From contig NC_081407.1 of the NCBI RefSeq assembly GCF_030272615.1, positions 375,203,018-375,267,017 of the forward strand: a stretch of DNA of 64,000 nucleotides, given 5' to 3'. This document shows positions 1 through 11,388 of this stretch, one piece after another; within the stretch, counting starts at the first letter, position 1, and every line of letters begins with the position of its first letter. Under the pieces are notes generated by a model, which had not been told where the DNA came from, did no database searches, and saw only the letters and a program-made list of their open reading frames with translations. A program made the translations under genes and the position numbers. This stretch comes from Cryptomeria japonica (lineage: Eukaryota; Streptophyta; Pinopsida; Cupressales; Cupressaceae).

Positions 1-1
1 C

Positions 2-1663
2 ATACAAAGGGATACTCAGGAGTCTGTGGGAGCTCCTAGGAAGAGTACAAGATAGAGGAGACAACCAGCCAAGTTCAATGACTATGTGGCATTAGTCAGC
101 CAGTTGGTAGATAGTGAACCTTCTAGCTATCAGGAAGCTACAAAGCATCAGGTATGGCAAGATGCCATGGTTGAGGAATATAACTCAATAATGCAGAATG
201 ATGTATGGGAGGTAGTGCCTAGACCAACTGATAGAACAGTAGTTGGATCGCACTGGATCTTCAAGATAAAGCATGGTGCAGATGGTAGCATCGAGAAATA
301 TAAGGTGAGGTTTGTGGCCAAGGGGTTCTCTCAGAAGGAGGGAACAGACTATGAGGAGACATTTGCTCCTGTGGCCAGGTATACTTCTATACGAGCTGTA
401 ATCTCATTTGCAGCACAAGTGGGATGGTAGATCCATCAAATGGATGTCAAGACAACATTCCTTAATGGAGAATTGAAGAAGGAGGTATACATAGAACAAC
501 CAGAAGGCTTTGCAGCACACAGCAAAGAGACCCACGTGTGCAGATTAAAGAAAGCCTTATACAGACTCAGGCAGGCTCCTAGAGTGTGGTATGAGCGCAT
601 TGATACATACTTGCAGGAAATGGGCTTTGTGAAGAGTGAGGCTGATGCGAACCTCTACTACTTGGTGGTTGGGGCTGAGGTTCTCATTCTTGTTCTATAT
701 GTGGATGACTTGTTTCTTACTGGTGCGCTAGGGCTCATAGAGGATTGCAAGAGGGACCTTGCAGAAGAGTTTGAGATGAAGAATTTGGGACTTATGCACT
801 ACTTTCTAGGCATGGAGGTGTGGCAGACTGATGGAGAGATTTTCCTTGGTCAAGGGAAATATTGTATTGAAATCTTGAAGAGATTCGAGATGGAAGATTG
901 CAAAGCCATGTCTACACCCATGATCACTAATTGGAGGAAGGTAGATGCATCCAAGGAAAAGGATGTTGATCCCACCTTATACAGGCAGCTGATTGGTTCG
1001 CTCATGTATTTGGTCAACACCAGGCCAGATATAGCCTTTGCAGTAAACTCTCTTAGTCAGTTCATGGTAGAGCCAAAGAGAGTGCATTGGATGGCGGCTA
1101 AGCATGTGTTGCGTTATCTTCATGGTACAGTTGAGTACGAGATCAGATATGTTTGAGGTGAAGGTATCAAGTTGATAGGCTATACTGATGCAGATTGGGC
1201 AGGCGGTACAACGGACAAAAGGAGTACTTCAGGATGTTGTTTTAGCTTGAGATCAAGAGTTGTTTCTTGGTTCAGTAGGAAGCAAAAATTTGTGGCCTTG
1301 AGTTCATCAGAAGCAGAATACATAGCAGCCAGCATGGCGACATGTGAAGCTATATGGCTTCGGAAGTTGCTAGTAGCCTTGTTTGGTCAGAAGGTTGAGA
1401 CTACGGTGATACACTGCGACAATCAGAGTTGCATCAAGTTGACTGAGAATCCAGTGTTTCACGATAGATTGAAACATATAGACATCAGGTATCACTTCAT
1501 CGGGGATTGAGTACAGAGGGGGATTGTTCAGCTATAGTACATACCTACAGAGGAGCAAGTAGCAGACATTCTAACAAAGGCCTTGGGGAAGGCAAAATTC
1601 ATCTTCTTCAGAGATAAGATCGGTGTCATGCAGAACAACTTCCTCGCTAAGAGGGAGTGTTAA
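2..1663 (+). pseudogene. Copia element A: 3' part of pol (reverse transcriptase and RNase H), broken by stops
   Basis: This is the C-terminal part of a Ty1/copia polyprotein that enters from the left window edge. One frame can be followed from base 2 to the TAA at 1661-1663 without an indel. The reverse transcriptase shows the usual start (W-I-F-K-I-K, then K-Y-K-V-R-F-V-A-K-G-F-S-Q), the [10 protein letters not shown] block and an intact catalytic YVDD near 698-709. RNase H follows with YTDADWAGG, SSSEAEYIAA and HCDNQS. It is interrupted by stops at 50-52 (TAG), 428-430 (TAG), 1154-1156 (TGA), 1508-1510 (TGA) and 1535-1537 (TAG). Most of these lie where relatives carry Gln or Arg. The end overlaps the start of the 3' LTR, as is usual for copia elements. 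No intact protein can be made. Confidence 0.93.
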
Positions 1664-2363
1664 TTATGGGTAGCTTGGACAGTTGTTCGTCCTTACCCAG
1701 AAATAACAACATTAGTTATGGGTAGTTTTGGACAGCTGTTCGTCCTGACCTAGAATTAGAAAATGGTTGTTTTTGTCAAACAAGTATTGTTAGGATAAAA
1801 ACAATTTTTATTTAATAGTGGCTCTTTTTAGGTGACACCACATAGCCAAAATTAGTTATTGGTTACTGAGTTGTCTTAATCTCAGCCGTTGGTTTGAATT
1901 AATCTCGACCGTTGGTTTTCCAAAAGAGTAGTATAAAAAGGGGTCATGGGTCATTTGGAAAATAAGAAGTCTTGAGAAGAACTTGCAGTGATAGCAAATA
2001 GTCTTGCAATGTTAGCAAGAGGCGCAGTGATAGCGTTGATATAGCAATGGAGGATATCAGCAGGAGATATTAGGAGTTTGTCGGAGTTCTGCCAGTAAGA
2101 GGCAAGGAATTCTTTTGTAATTCTTATATTGCTGAAGATTAATATATTTTCCATCTGTAGAACTGGTTTTCCCTTAGGGGTTTTTCCAGGGACGATTGTC
2201 CAAAAATATTGTGTCCTTGTGTTGCTTATTTCTTTCCGTATTTTTTAGTGAAGTTGTAGTTGTGTTATTTTTCGATATTCAGCTGTAAATTTATTTTCAG
2301 CAGTTAAATAATTTTTTATGAAATAAGAGATTAATAATCAGTGACTGCAATAGAATTTCTACA
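1658..2363 (+). repeat. 3' LTR of copia element A
   Basis: The LTR begins TGTTAATTATGGG directly after the purine tract aagagggag (1649-1657) and ends ...TTTCTACA, giving TG...CA ends and 706 bp. A TATA box (TATAAAAAG) at 1932-1940 would direct transcription from within the LTR. A ~52-bp direct duplication (ttatgggtag...gttcgtcc, from 1664 and again from 1716) is visible near its start. The right edge is fixed by the P450 reading frame, which resumes at 2364. The 5' LTR and left target duplication lie outside the window. The expected right duplication would be agcca (2364-2368). Confidence 0.85.
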
Positions 2364-3220
2364 AGCCATGTTCAGCATCACGTCCACAATGTCCGGTTTT
2401 TCCAACTTTTTTACCCTTCTTCGCTCAATGTGCTCATCGATGAGCTTGTCAGCAAACTCATCGAATACCTTATTGATGGGCTGCATGCGGCGGCAGTAGC
2501 CTCCCTAATCGAGAAAAGCAAGAGAGGGAATGAAGTCTCCTGGAACAATTATTCCCGTCAGATGCATAATCTCAGCCACCATCTGTGAAAACCCCTGCCC
2601 TCCGCTCAGTTGATGGTTGGAGTAACTTCTCCCTGCAAACATTCTGCACACAATATTGAGTAAGACAGAAAAGATGTGCTTCCTGAGATCGACAAGGCGC
2701 ACGCCGTGCTGGCTCTCCTCCCACACAGATCTGACCATGGCGGACACCTCTTCCTCCCTCACCCACCTGAATGACTCCGTTCTCTTCGGCGTCAGCAATT
2801 CGATTGTGCACAGCTTTCTCATCTGCCACCACTACTCTCCGTAAGGGGATTGCGCCACGTCTCTGCGCTCGTAGGTCATGTACTTGCCCGCCGATGTAGG
2901 GGCCTGTTGGCGAAGATCAAATCATGGGTTTTAAGAAACTCTTTGGCCATTGCATGAGAAGAGACCACCACCGTGGGCACCGAGCCCAGGCGTAGGAACA
3001 TGATGGGCCCGTACTTGGTTGCCAGCTTAGCCAGAGCTTTGTGAGGAAGACTTCCCAAAAGATGGAGATTGCCTACCACCGGCCATGGCCGTGGCCCTGG
3101 TGGCAATCCCAACTCTTCCTTGTCGCTCTGTCTCTTATTTTTTGTGATAAATCTGTATATTATCCAGAGGAAGATGAGTGAAAAACCCAACTGCATTACA
3201 GGTGAATTAAGCCACGCCAT
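2364..3220 (-). pseudogene. Cytochrome P450 pseudogene, N-terminal half, plant A-type (CYP71 clan-like), cut by copia element A
   Basis: Reading on the minus strand from ATG at 3220, the protein begins with a hydrophobic ER anchor (VMQLGFSLIFLWIIYRF) and the proline-rich hinge LPPGPRPWPVVGNLHLLG. The typical K-Y-G-P-I-M-F-L-R-L-G and ANRP segments follow. These are the N-terminal landmarks of a microsomal plant A-type P450 monooxygenase. A one-base frameshift lies near 2900. In the restored frame an in-frame TAG is at 2832-2834 (in the GE-W motif, where Tyr is expected) and another TAG at 2505-2507. The frame then runs open to 2364, ending DVMLNMA, where the LTR of copia element A begins. The haem-binding half is absent, and the left remainder would lie beyond the window edge. 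A TATA-like tttaaata lies about 40 bp upstream of the ATG. The subfamily cannot be fixed by eye. Confidence 0.9.
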
Positions 3221-4068
3221 AATTGGGTAGCCTGACTTACAGATACTTGATCTATGTATTTAAAGCAGCTTGTCGTGAAATTGTCTAACCGTGGTTAACA
3301 AGTTTTACTTCACTGTGGAATATATTTCCTGATCAGATTTTTTTTCGAATGTGATAAAGACTGTTTCTAGAATGGTTTTTGGGTTGAATTATTGTACATC
3401 AATTTGTCCAGTTGAATATTAATGTTGGCTTTTTAGCACCAAAAAAATAGGTAGGATTGAATGAGTAAGCTCTCCCTGTAATCGGTCGGCCATCGTCCAA
3501 AGTAAAAGGCATTAAAGCAGAGCGTGAAGCGTGGCATCTGATGCGTCTTTCGCGGGTGCATAAATTCGAAGCAATTAGAACTGTTCAGTTTGAAACGCCA
3601 TTTCCAACGGGACATCTCTATCTTCTAGATTTCAGTCCTTTCAATTTCGTGTACTCTCAAGGTCACGATGCCCTATTTTGAGACTTATAAACTAGCCATC
3701 GCATTTTGGTGTGTAAAAGATATATCAACTAGCAATCGCACCTTAGTGTGCAATAGGTACGCTGAAGAGATATGGAAGACATTTTTTCAAACATTTGTAG
3801 TCCATGAGTTCAATTGGTAGGTCATATAGTGAATGGTGGCATTTGCACAAAGGAGGTCTGAATGGAGAAGCAATAGCTTTGAAACAATTATACATCCACT
3901 TATAGGTATCCAAACACAACTAAAACAAAACCTTTGAATCGGGAATATAATCAAGATCCATCACCAAAAGGCTCATGTTTTGTTTACAAATCAAACAAAT
4001 CAAAATATTGAAAAAAAACCTTAATATAATTAATATTTCTAAAACTAATTATTTATATATTGTAATAC
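3221..4068. other. Spacer upstream of the P450 pseudogene
   Basis: No gene was recognised. The part nearest the P450 start would hold its old promoter. The rest is AT-rich unique-looking sequence. A 60-codon minus-strand frame at 3433-3615 has no recognisable domain. Confidence 0.5.
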
Positions 4069-4086
4069 AATAATTACTAAAATAAA
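4069..4086. repeat. Left target site duplication of the SINE
   Basis: Perfect 18-bp match to 4304-4321, directly flanking the SINE. It is AT-rich, as expected for a LINE endonuclease target. Confidence 0.85.
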
Positions 4087-4303
4087 GTCCAAGGGGTTGA
4101 GCTTAACTGGTTAAAACATTGGGTTCTCACTTTGGAGACCCAAGTTCAATTCCCAATAGGGACATCTAAAGTGGAATTCTAAGTTGTGACTCTTGGCCTT
4201 CCGTAATGGGGAAGGTCATGGGTCAATCTAATCAAACATAATAATAATAATAATAATTCAAAATATTGAGGCTTAAGCCTATTACCTATCAAAAAAATAA
4301 AAT
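4087..4303 (+). mobile_element. tRNA-derived SINE with an 18-bp target site duplication
   Basis: The head resembles a tRNA gene: an A-box-like stretch (gagcttaactggttaaaaca, from about 4098) and a B-box-like agttcaattcc (about 4143-4153). These are the internal RNA polymerase III promoter elements of tRNA-derived SINEs. A non-tRNA body and an A-rich tail (caaaaaaataaaat) follow. The element is bracketed by a perfect 18-bp direct repeat, aataattactaaaataaa, at 4069-4086 and 4304-4321. Such a duplication is typical of LINE-mediated retroposition. It codes for no protein and would depend on a partner LINE for mobility. Confidence 0.85.
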
Positions 4304-4321
4304 AATAATTACTAAAATAAA
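4304..4321. repeat. Right target site duplication of the SINE
   Basis: Second copy of the 18-bp direct repeat that begins directly after the SINE tail. Confidence 0.85.
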
Positions 4322-4984
4322 TAAATAATAAAAAAAAAAAGTTATAAAGATATAATTTATTATTTATATATTATATTTATTATATATTCTTGTATATTAA
4401 TGATTAAATTTTTTTAAAATATTTATATATACCAATTTTTTTAATTTTGTTTCAATAAAAACTTAAATTTAATAATTATTTATACCTTAACTTTATTATT
4501 TTTTATATATAATAAATAAAATAAAATAAAAATCAATTAAATTTTTTTAAGTAAAAGGAATTTATTTTTAATATGAACTATTTGTTTTTGACAGTAAGGG
4601 TTACGTGCCCATGTTATCAGATTGGGCATTAAATACCCATTATATAGCATCTCGATATTTGCAAAATAAACTTATTGGTAAGAATGAACTATGAAGTGAA
4701 AAACGTGAAAAACATGAGGCCCGCAAGGAACATGGTGAATATTTTTCTTGTTCTTGTGGACTGTGGTAGGTAGTTATCATAGCGGTGAATCGGGAAAAAA
4801 AAATCAAAGTAAATTAAAATTTGAACATCTAATGGTTCAAAATTTTGGAATCGTCTTACATTCTTCTGTTGTGCTATTAGCCATTGATTTTTGCAATCAA
4901 GCATGTCCATTTCATACTAGAAATCACCAAAGAATATATAAAAGCCAATTACAAGGAATTAAATAATGTATTAAGATAAGTTGA
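4322..4984. other. AT-rich spacer
   Basis: Very AT-rich sequence with long A and T runs up to about 4570, then mixed sequence. No domain-bearing frame is visible. Confidence 0.5.
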
Positions 4985-5554
4985 ATCGGTAAGCAAGAAA
5001 AATGAATATAGGGGTAGAGAGGAAGATAGAAGTAGACATGAAAATAGAGAAAGAGAGGAAGAGGGAAACAAATAAATAGAGAGATAGAGAGGGAGATATA
5101 ATGAGGAAAAGATAGAGAAATATAGAGGATGGGGGAGAGGAGAGATGGTCAAATAAAGATAGATATATAGGGAGATATATCAAGGGGCAATATATAGAGC
5201 AAAAATAAACAGAAGTAGAGATGGAGAGATAGGGAGTGAGAAACACAGGAGATAAAGAGAGGTGGAGAGAAAGATAGAGATATATTGGAAGAGAAATAGA
5301 GAGGTAGAGGTAGAGGAATAGGGAAATAGATAATGAGATAGTGAGATAGAGATGTAAAGACACAGAGAGATAATGGTAGAGAGGCATGGATAAAAGGAGA
5401 TAGAGAGGGAGATATATGGAGAAAGAGAGAGGGGGGAGAGAGTGAGAGAGTGGTAAAGAGATAGAGATAGTGAGGAAGATGGAGATGGATAGGATTACAT
5501 GGAGAGAAGAGTAGGGAGAGATAAAGACAAAGGAGAGAGGGATAGATATAGATG

Positions 5555-5621
<67 letters not shown>

Positions 5622-5810
5622 GAGAGAGGGGGGGAGATAGAAAGATAAATATAGAGATAGGTAGTGATATAGATAGAAAGAGAGGAAGAAAGGGGAAGAT
5701 ATATAGGGGTGGAGAGAGAGGAAGATAGGGGAAGATATATAGGGGTGGAGAGAGATGAAGAGATAACCAGAGAGAGAGAGAGAGAGAGAGTGGGGGGGGA
5801 GGAAGGTAGA
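4985..5810. repeat. Purine-rich (GA/GATA-like) tract, left part
   Basis: The plus strand is almost all A and G with scattered T (gagatagagagg-type units). It contains an (AT)n run near 5555-5580 followed directly by an (AG)n run to about 5618. The tract continues at 12438-12670 on the far side of copia element B, so it was one tract before that insertion. Long minus-strand frames here encode only Leu/Ser/Tyr-rich low-complexity peptides and are not genes. Confidence 0.85.
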
Positions 5811-6860
5811 TGTTAGGTCCCGGAGGCAACTGAGAGGGGGGGTGAATCAGTTGACTAATATTATTTAAACCAAAATAACTTAACCAAATTATTACTTAAT
5901 ACCGGTGAACCAGTCTGTTATACCGGTGGACAGTTTTAATAGATAAATGTAATAATGGCAAAGAATAATGCATGAAAGAAAAAGACAAAGTCATCCACAA
6001 CACATAACACCAATATTTGTAAATGGAAACCCTATAAGGGGAAAAACCACGGTGGGAAACCTTACCCACAATCAGATGACACTACTGCAGATTCTAAGTG
6101 TACATAAATGGGGTCTGCACATGTAGGAAGGCCAAGCGCCTAGAGCTCACTTCTCAATCACAAATGGGAGTCACACTGACTACAATTGGATGGTTAAATC
6201 CAATATGAATGTACTGCTCAAAGTAGCATCTTCATATGCTTGATTCAGTACTAGTGTAGTTCTGATAGGCTTTCACAAAAACCTAGCTTCATCTTCAAAT
6301 GATGTCTGCGTGTATAGATCTGCTTAATCTCACATATACCTTCCCTCAAATTTATTTTGCATTCCACACATGATCTTTACAAATAAGATCTTACATTTAT
6401 ACCATAACTTAAGACCAATTTTAGTAGGTCAGCTCTATAAGATATTACAATAAAATCATTTACAAACAATACAATATCTGATGCAATAACCGATTCAACA
6501 TGTCGGCTTAATGCATTTACAACAATAATTAATCATCTCCATAGCATGTCATGCTGATCTGGAAAAGATAAACCTGTCGGTGCATAACCTGGACCTATTT
6601 ACCAGTAACAACAAATATGCAAATACGAATATGCCAATAACCTATTCTCCAAGTTAAGATGTCCAATTGATGTCTTTGACATTACCAAGTGTTTTCCATG
6701 CTATTCCAAGTGTCGGTGATCATTATATCCTGCCAGTGTGCCATATACCGGTGACTGTGCAAAAGTCACTTGCTTGCCGGTGAATGTTTCTGGATCTCCA
6801 AAGTGCTAGAGTTTTAGTAGGTGTTGACATCAATGACAAAACCATACCAAAATACCAACA
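5811..6860 (-). repeat. Element B, 3' LTR (left on the map)
   Basis: This LTR starts TGTTAGGTCC after the duplication GTAGA and ends ACCAACA, and is the partner of 11389-12437. Read on the minus strand it begins TGTTGGTATTTTGG directly after the polypurine tract. Confidence 0.93.
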
Positions 6861-7190
6861 ATCTCCCCCTTTGGCATTGATGGCAACGCAAGATGGAAAA
6901 ACCATCAAAATGCCAAAACAGAAATATCAAATACCGAAGTACCAATAAAGGTCAACAATCTCTCCCCCTGAGAGTAACATGAGTTTCCTTGTGTACCATA
7001 CTAAAAGATAATGTGTTTTTCCATATATATCACTCCCCCTTTGACATCAAATGCCAAAGTTACAACAAAACCAAGTTCATATACAAAATACCAATATACC
7101 AACTACTCCCCCTGTGAAGTAGCTTCCTCATCAAAGCCGGAGTAAAAGATTTCTCTGTGAATTCTGTCAGTTGATGACAAGTATCAGCTC
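6861..7190 (-). other. Element B 3' untranslated region with four polypurine-tract-like motifs
   Basis: Between the RNase H stop and the LTR the minus strand carries four copies of an A/G-rich motif with the core AGGGGGAG. They lie at about 6861-6874, 6959-6972, 7031-7043 and 7104-7115. Only the copy touching the LTR is expected to prime plus-strand synthesis. The other three look like duplicated or upstream tracts. Confidence 0.75.
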
Positions 7191-7191
7191 T

Positions 7192-9976
7192 CTAAGTATA
7201 TACCGGTGGGGGTATGACCCCAAGATGTTCTCTAAGATATTCAAAAGTCCCCTTAGGCAAAGGTTTAGTGAAAATATATGCAAGTTGTTCTTTAGTATTC
7301 ACATAAACCAGTTTTATTTCTTTTGCTTTCACATTATCTCTTAGAAAATTCAATTTGATTGAAACATGTTTTGTTTTAGAATGTAATACCGGATTCTTAG
7401 ATATATCAATTGTTGTTGTGTTGTCACAATAGATAGTTATAGGTTCCTTGCATTTTACCTTTAAATCTTTCAACATTTGTTTAAGCCATAGTACCTATGT
7501 ACAGTTAGTTGCTGCTGCAACATATTCTGATTCTACTGTTGATAAAGATGTACAACCTTGTTTCTTACTCAACCAAGAAACTAATCTACTTCCAAGAAAA
7601 AATGCTTTGCCGGTGGTGCTTTTTCTATCATCAATATCTCCTACCCAATTTGCATCTGTGTATGCACATAGGTCAAAGTTTTCATCTCTAGGATACCATA
7701 ATCCAAGATTTGTAGTGCCTTGTAAGTACCGAAAAATCCTTTTTACTACTGATTCATGATTTTCTCTAGGATTACTCTAAAATCTTGAAACAATACATAC
7801 TGCATTCATAATATCAGGTCTTGTTTGTGTCAAATACAGTAAACCTCCTATCATAGATTTGTACCCTATTGGATTAACAGGTGTAGATTCATCCCTTAAA
7901 GATAGTTTGTCATTTGTAGTCATAGGTGTGCTTACCGGTTTAGAGTTTTCCATCCCAAATTTCTTAAGTAACTCTTTTAAGTATTTTGATTGACTCAAGA
8001 ATATACCTTTATCAGTCTGAGATATCTGCAATCCTAAAAAGAATCGTATTTCACTAATCATAGACATTTCAAATTCTTGCTATATTTTAATAGAAAAGTC
8101 TTTACACAATCCATCTTCTCCTCCAAAGACTATACCGTCAACAAAAACTTCTATAGCCAAGATGTCATCATTGGTCACTTTATAGCATAGATTATTGTCA
8201 GCATTACCTTTAGAAAAACCAATCTTCAAAAGATACTTATCTAGTCTTGCATACCAAGCTCTTGGAGCTTGCTTCAATCCATACAAAGCTTTCCTTAACC
8301 TGCAAACCATATGTCAAGGAAAATCCATCCGGTTGTTCAATGTAAACTTCCTCTTCAAGATCTCCATTCAGAAATGCATATTTAATATCCATTTGATATA
8401 CTTTGTAGTTCTTGTGTGCTGCAAAGGCCAAAAATAATCTAACTGCCTCAATTCTAGCTACTGGTGCAAAGGTTTCATTATAGTCAACACCTTCTTTTTG
8501 AGAATATCCCTTACACACTAGTCTTGCTTTATTTATAATAACCTTACCATCTTCATTAAGTTTGTTTCTGAATACCCATTTTATTCCAGTTACATTTTTA
8601 TCTTTAGGCTGGGGAACTAATGTCCAAGTGTTATTTTTCTTAATTTGTTCTAATTCTTCTTCCATATCTTTAGTCCAATATTCTTCACATGCCTCATTAA
8701 TTGATGATGGTTCAATTTGAGAAATTAGACATACCTCTTCATTTGCCAATCTTCCTCTTGTCATAACTCCTTTGTAGTTGTTTCCAATTATCTGATCTTC
8801 AGAGTGATTCAATCTTACATACCGGGGTGTCTTTGTTTGTTGTTGTTCCTCAGTCACAGTGGAATTTTCAGATGATATCGGTGTAACTGGATCTTCACTC
8901 TGTACCAGTGGATTTGATGTAGGTTCATTTGTTAGAATTTTTGTTGCCGGTTCAGAATCTATATACCTTGAAGTTCCTCTGAATTGTTCATCAATCTTTA
9001 CATTTGTACTCTCAACAATTTTCTACAATCTTTTGTTAAAACATCTATATGCTTTACTCTTAGATGAATAACCAAGAAATATTCCTTCATCACTTTTAGG
9101 ATGAAATTTCCCAATGTATTCATCTCTTCTAATGTAACATTTGCTTCCAAATATTTTGAAATATTTAAGAGTAGGAGTAATACCAAACCATAATTCATGA
9201 GGGGTCTTACCAGTTTCACCTTTGATGTGAACTTTGTTGAATGTATAGACCGTTGTACTTACTGCCTCTCTCCAATATACATGTGGCAGATTTGCTTCTG
9301 ATAACATACTTCTAGCTGCATCCAAGATGGTTCTATTTTTTCTTTCAACAACTCCATTTTGCTATGGTGTCTGAGGTGCTGATAGTTGTCTTCTGATTCC
9401 ATTCACTTCACAGAATGCATTAAATTCCTTAGATGTAAATTCACTTCCTTGATCTAATCTTAAACATTTGATTTTCTTACCAGTTTCATTTTCCACCATT
9501 GCTTTGAACAATTTAAACTTTCCAAGTGCTTCTGAATTCTCTCTGAGAAAAGTAACCCAACACATTCTAGAATAGTCATCAATGATTAGGATGAAATATC
9601 TATCACCTTGTAAGATTTTAGTTCTAGATGGACCACATAAATCAGTATGAATTAAATCAAGAGCATTATTGGATTTTTCTGGAATACTTTTGAAACTAGC
9701 TCTAACTTGTTTTCCAAATTGACATTCCTTACATACTGTATTGTGAGGTTTGACAATTTTAGGTAAATCTCTAACTGCCTTAGTAGTATTGATTTTTACC
9801 ATGCAATCAAAGTTTACATGACAGAGTCTCTTATGCCATAACCAACTTTCATCAATGTGTGCAATCAAGCATGTCTTTTCACTGTTATTCAAATGAAAGA
9901 TATTACCTCTAGTCTGATTACCGGTTGCAATTTCTAAACCAGTTCTATTCATGATTTTGCATTTTCCATTTTTGAA
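7192..9976 (-). pseudogene. Element B pol: integrase, reverse transcriptase and RNase H, degenerate
   Basis: This continues the gag frame after a TAA at 9977-9979. Integrase shows the HHCC region (WHKRLCH ... CKECQFGK, about 9830-9710), IDDYSRMCWV and a D-D-E core ending near 9400. A TAG at 9362-9364 interrupts the highly conserved TPQQNGV motif, and another TAG sits at 9023-9025. Reverse transcriptase follows ([36 protein letters not shown]). A single indel near 8315 shifts the frame, and the frame then stays constant to 7192 apart from TAG codons near 8080, 7777 and 7495-7497. The catalytic YVDD reads FVDG, so a metal-binding Asp is missing. RNase H shows YTDANWVGD, STVESEYVAA and YCDN. The enzyme would be inactive even without the stops. 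Confidence 0.93.
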
Positions 9977-11332
9977 TTATAACTGAAATCCTTTCTCAAC
10001 TAATTGGCCAACACTTAAAAGATTATGTTTTAAACCTTCAACATAGTAGACATTGTCAGTATTATGCTTACCATCAAGAGATATTGAACCCTTACCTTTG
10101 ATTTGACAAGCTTTGTCATCTCCAAATCTCACTAAGCCGCCATTATATTCTTGAAAGTTCAAGAATTTACCTTTATCTCCTGTCATATGATGTGAGCATC
10201 CAGAATCAATGATCCATTCATCCTTTACTTCAATTTTAGTTGCCAAGGCCTTCTCTACCGGTTGGACTATAGGTGTAGGTTGATCTTCTGTTATAGAAAC
10301 AAAAACCCATCCATTGTCTACCGGATCTTCATCAGAATCATCAGTCACTCCTTCATCAGCAACATAATAAGATTTGTCTTTATTCTTCTTAAATCTATAT
10401 CTCTGATATTCAGGATTAGGCTTGTATGTTCTTCTAGCTTCTTCTCTTAGTCTAGCATGTCTATCAGGGCATCTTGAAGTCATATGACCAATCTTATTGC
10501 AGATAAAACATTTAAAGGGTTTTTTACCTTCATACTTACTTCCAACTGGACCTTTAGGCATTTTTCTTGCAAATAGTGCTTCAAGCTCTTCAAGTTCTTT
10601 ATTTTCTTTCTTGCTTTCCTCAAGTTCTCTTGCATAAAAGGCTTTCCAATCAGATTTGTCAAATGATGATGCAGATGATGTTGATGCTTTGAAGGCTAAA
10701 TCTGTCTTTATAGTAGCAATAGGACCAAATTCCTCAATTTCAAAAGCTGAAAGTTTTCCAATCAATGTATCTCTAGTTACTGATGTATTAGACATTGTTT
10801 TTAATTCATTTATAGTAGTAACCTTCATTTTATATGCTGGTGGCAATCCTCTTAAAACTTTTGAAATAATTTCATCTTCATTTAAGGTGCCTCCACAACA
10901 TTTAATGCCCAAAACAATTTCATTGACTCTTTCCATAAAAGCAGAAATCCTTTCGTCTTCTTCCATTTTTAGATTTTCATACCTAACCCGGAAGCTTTCA
11001 AGTTTTGCAATTTTGATTGTGGAATCTCCTTCATTCAATGTTTCCAAATGATCCCAAATAGCTTTAGCAATTGATCTGTCTGATAATGCCATGATTTGCT
11101 GATCTGTTAATGCGCTCAAAAGTGCTTCTCTTGCTTTGCAATCATTTTCTTCATCTTTTGTCAAGTTAGGTGGATTAGGCTGATTGGAAGTAGCAGCAGT
11201 ATAACCATTCTTTGTAACATCCCAGATGTCCTTTCCAATGCAATTTAGATGTGTCTCCATTCTTATCTTCCATATGCCATAGTTGGTTCCATCAAGTTTA
11301 GGATTGTCCTTCCTGAAATAGTTAGTAGACAT
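9977..11332 (-). CDS. Element B Gag and protease region, open for 451 codons
   Basis: The ATG at 11332 lies about 43 bp downstream of the primer-binding site, so the leader is very short. The N-terminus (K-L-D-G-T-N-Y-G-I-W) and the following helical part match the copia Gag family (capsid-like protein that packages element RNA). A zinc knuckle CFICNKIGHMTSRC lies near residues 273-286. The protease active site DSGCSHHMTG and the C-terminal GLKHNLLSVGQL close the frame. The frame stops at TAA 9977-9979, where the integrase continues in the same frame. A CAA-to-TAA change would explain that stop, so the original product was probably one long Gag-Pol polyprotein. It is a transposon gene, not a host gene, and expression is unknown. 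Confidence 0.88.
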   Translation of the reverse strand: MSTNYFRKDNPKLDGTNYGIWKIRMETHLNCIGKDIWDVTKNGYTAATSNQPNPPNLTKDEENDCKAREALLSALTDQQIMALSDRSIAKAIWDHLETLNEGDSTIKIAKLESFRVRYENLKMEEDERISAFMERVNEIVLGIKCCGGTLNEDEIISKVLRGLPPAYKMKVTTINELKTMSNTSVTRDTLIGKLSAFEIEEFGPIATIKTDLAFKASTSSASSFDKSDWKAFYARELEESKKENKELEELEALFARKMPKGPVGSKYEGKKPFKCFICNKIGHMTSRCPDRHARLREEARRTYKPNPEYQRYRFKKNKDKSYYVADEGVTDDSDEDPVDNGWVFVSITEDQPTPIVQPVEKALATKIEVKDEWIIDSGCSHHMTGDKGKFLNFQEYNGGLVRFGDDKACQIKGKGSISLDGKHNTDNVYYVEGLKHNLLSVGQLVEKGFQL

Positions 11333-11374
11333 TGGATCTCCTCAAGTTGTTAAACTTCTGCAAAAGATGACTAA

Positions 11375-11386
11375 GCTCTGATACCA
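11375..11386 (-). other. Element B primer-binding site (initiator tRNA-Met)
   Basis: Read on the minus strand this is TGGTATCAGAGC, the 3' complement of plant initiator tRNA-Met used by most Ty1/copia elements. It is two bases inside the 5' LTR. Confidence 0.92.
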
Positions 11387-11388
11387 AT

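Noticed and set aside
4087-4160. Functional tRNA gene
   Set aside because: The A- and B-box-like parts are there, but the stretch continues into a SINE body with an A-rich tail and target duplications.
4949-5829. Long minus-strand frames rich in Leu, Ser, Tyr and Ile (67-226 codons)
   Set aside because: They are translations of the purine-rich GA/GATA tract; composition is simple, with no domain.
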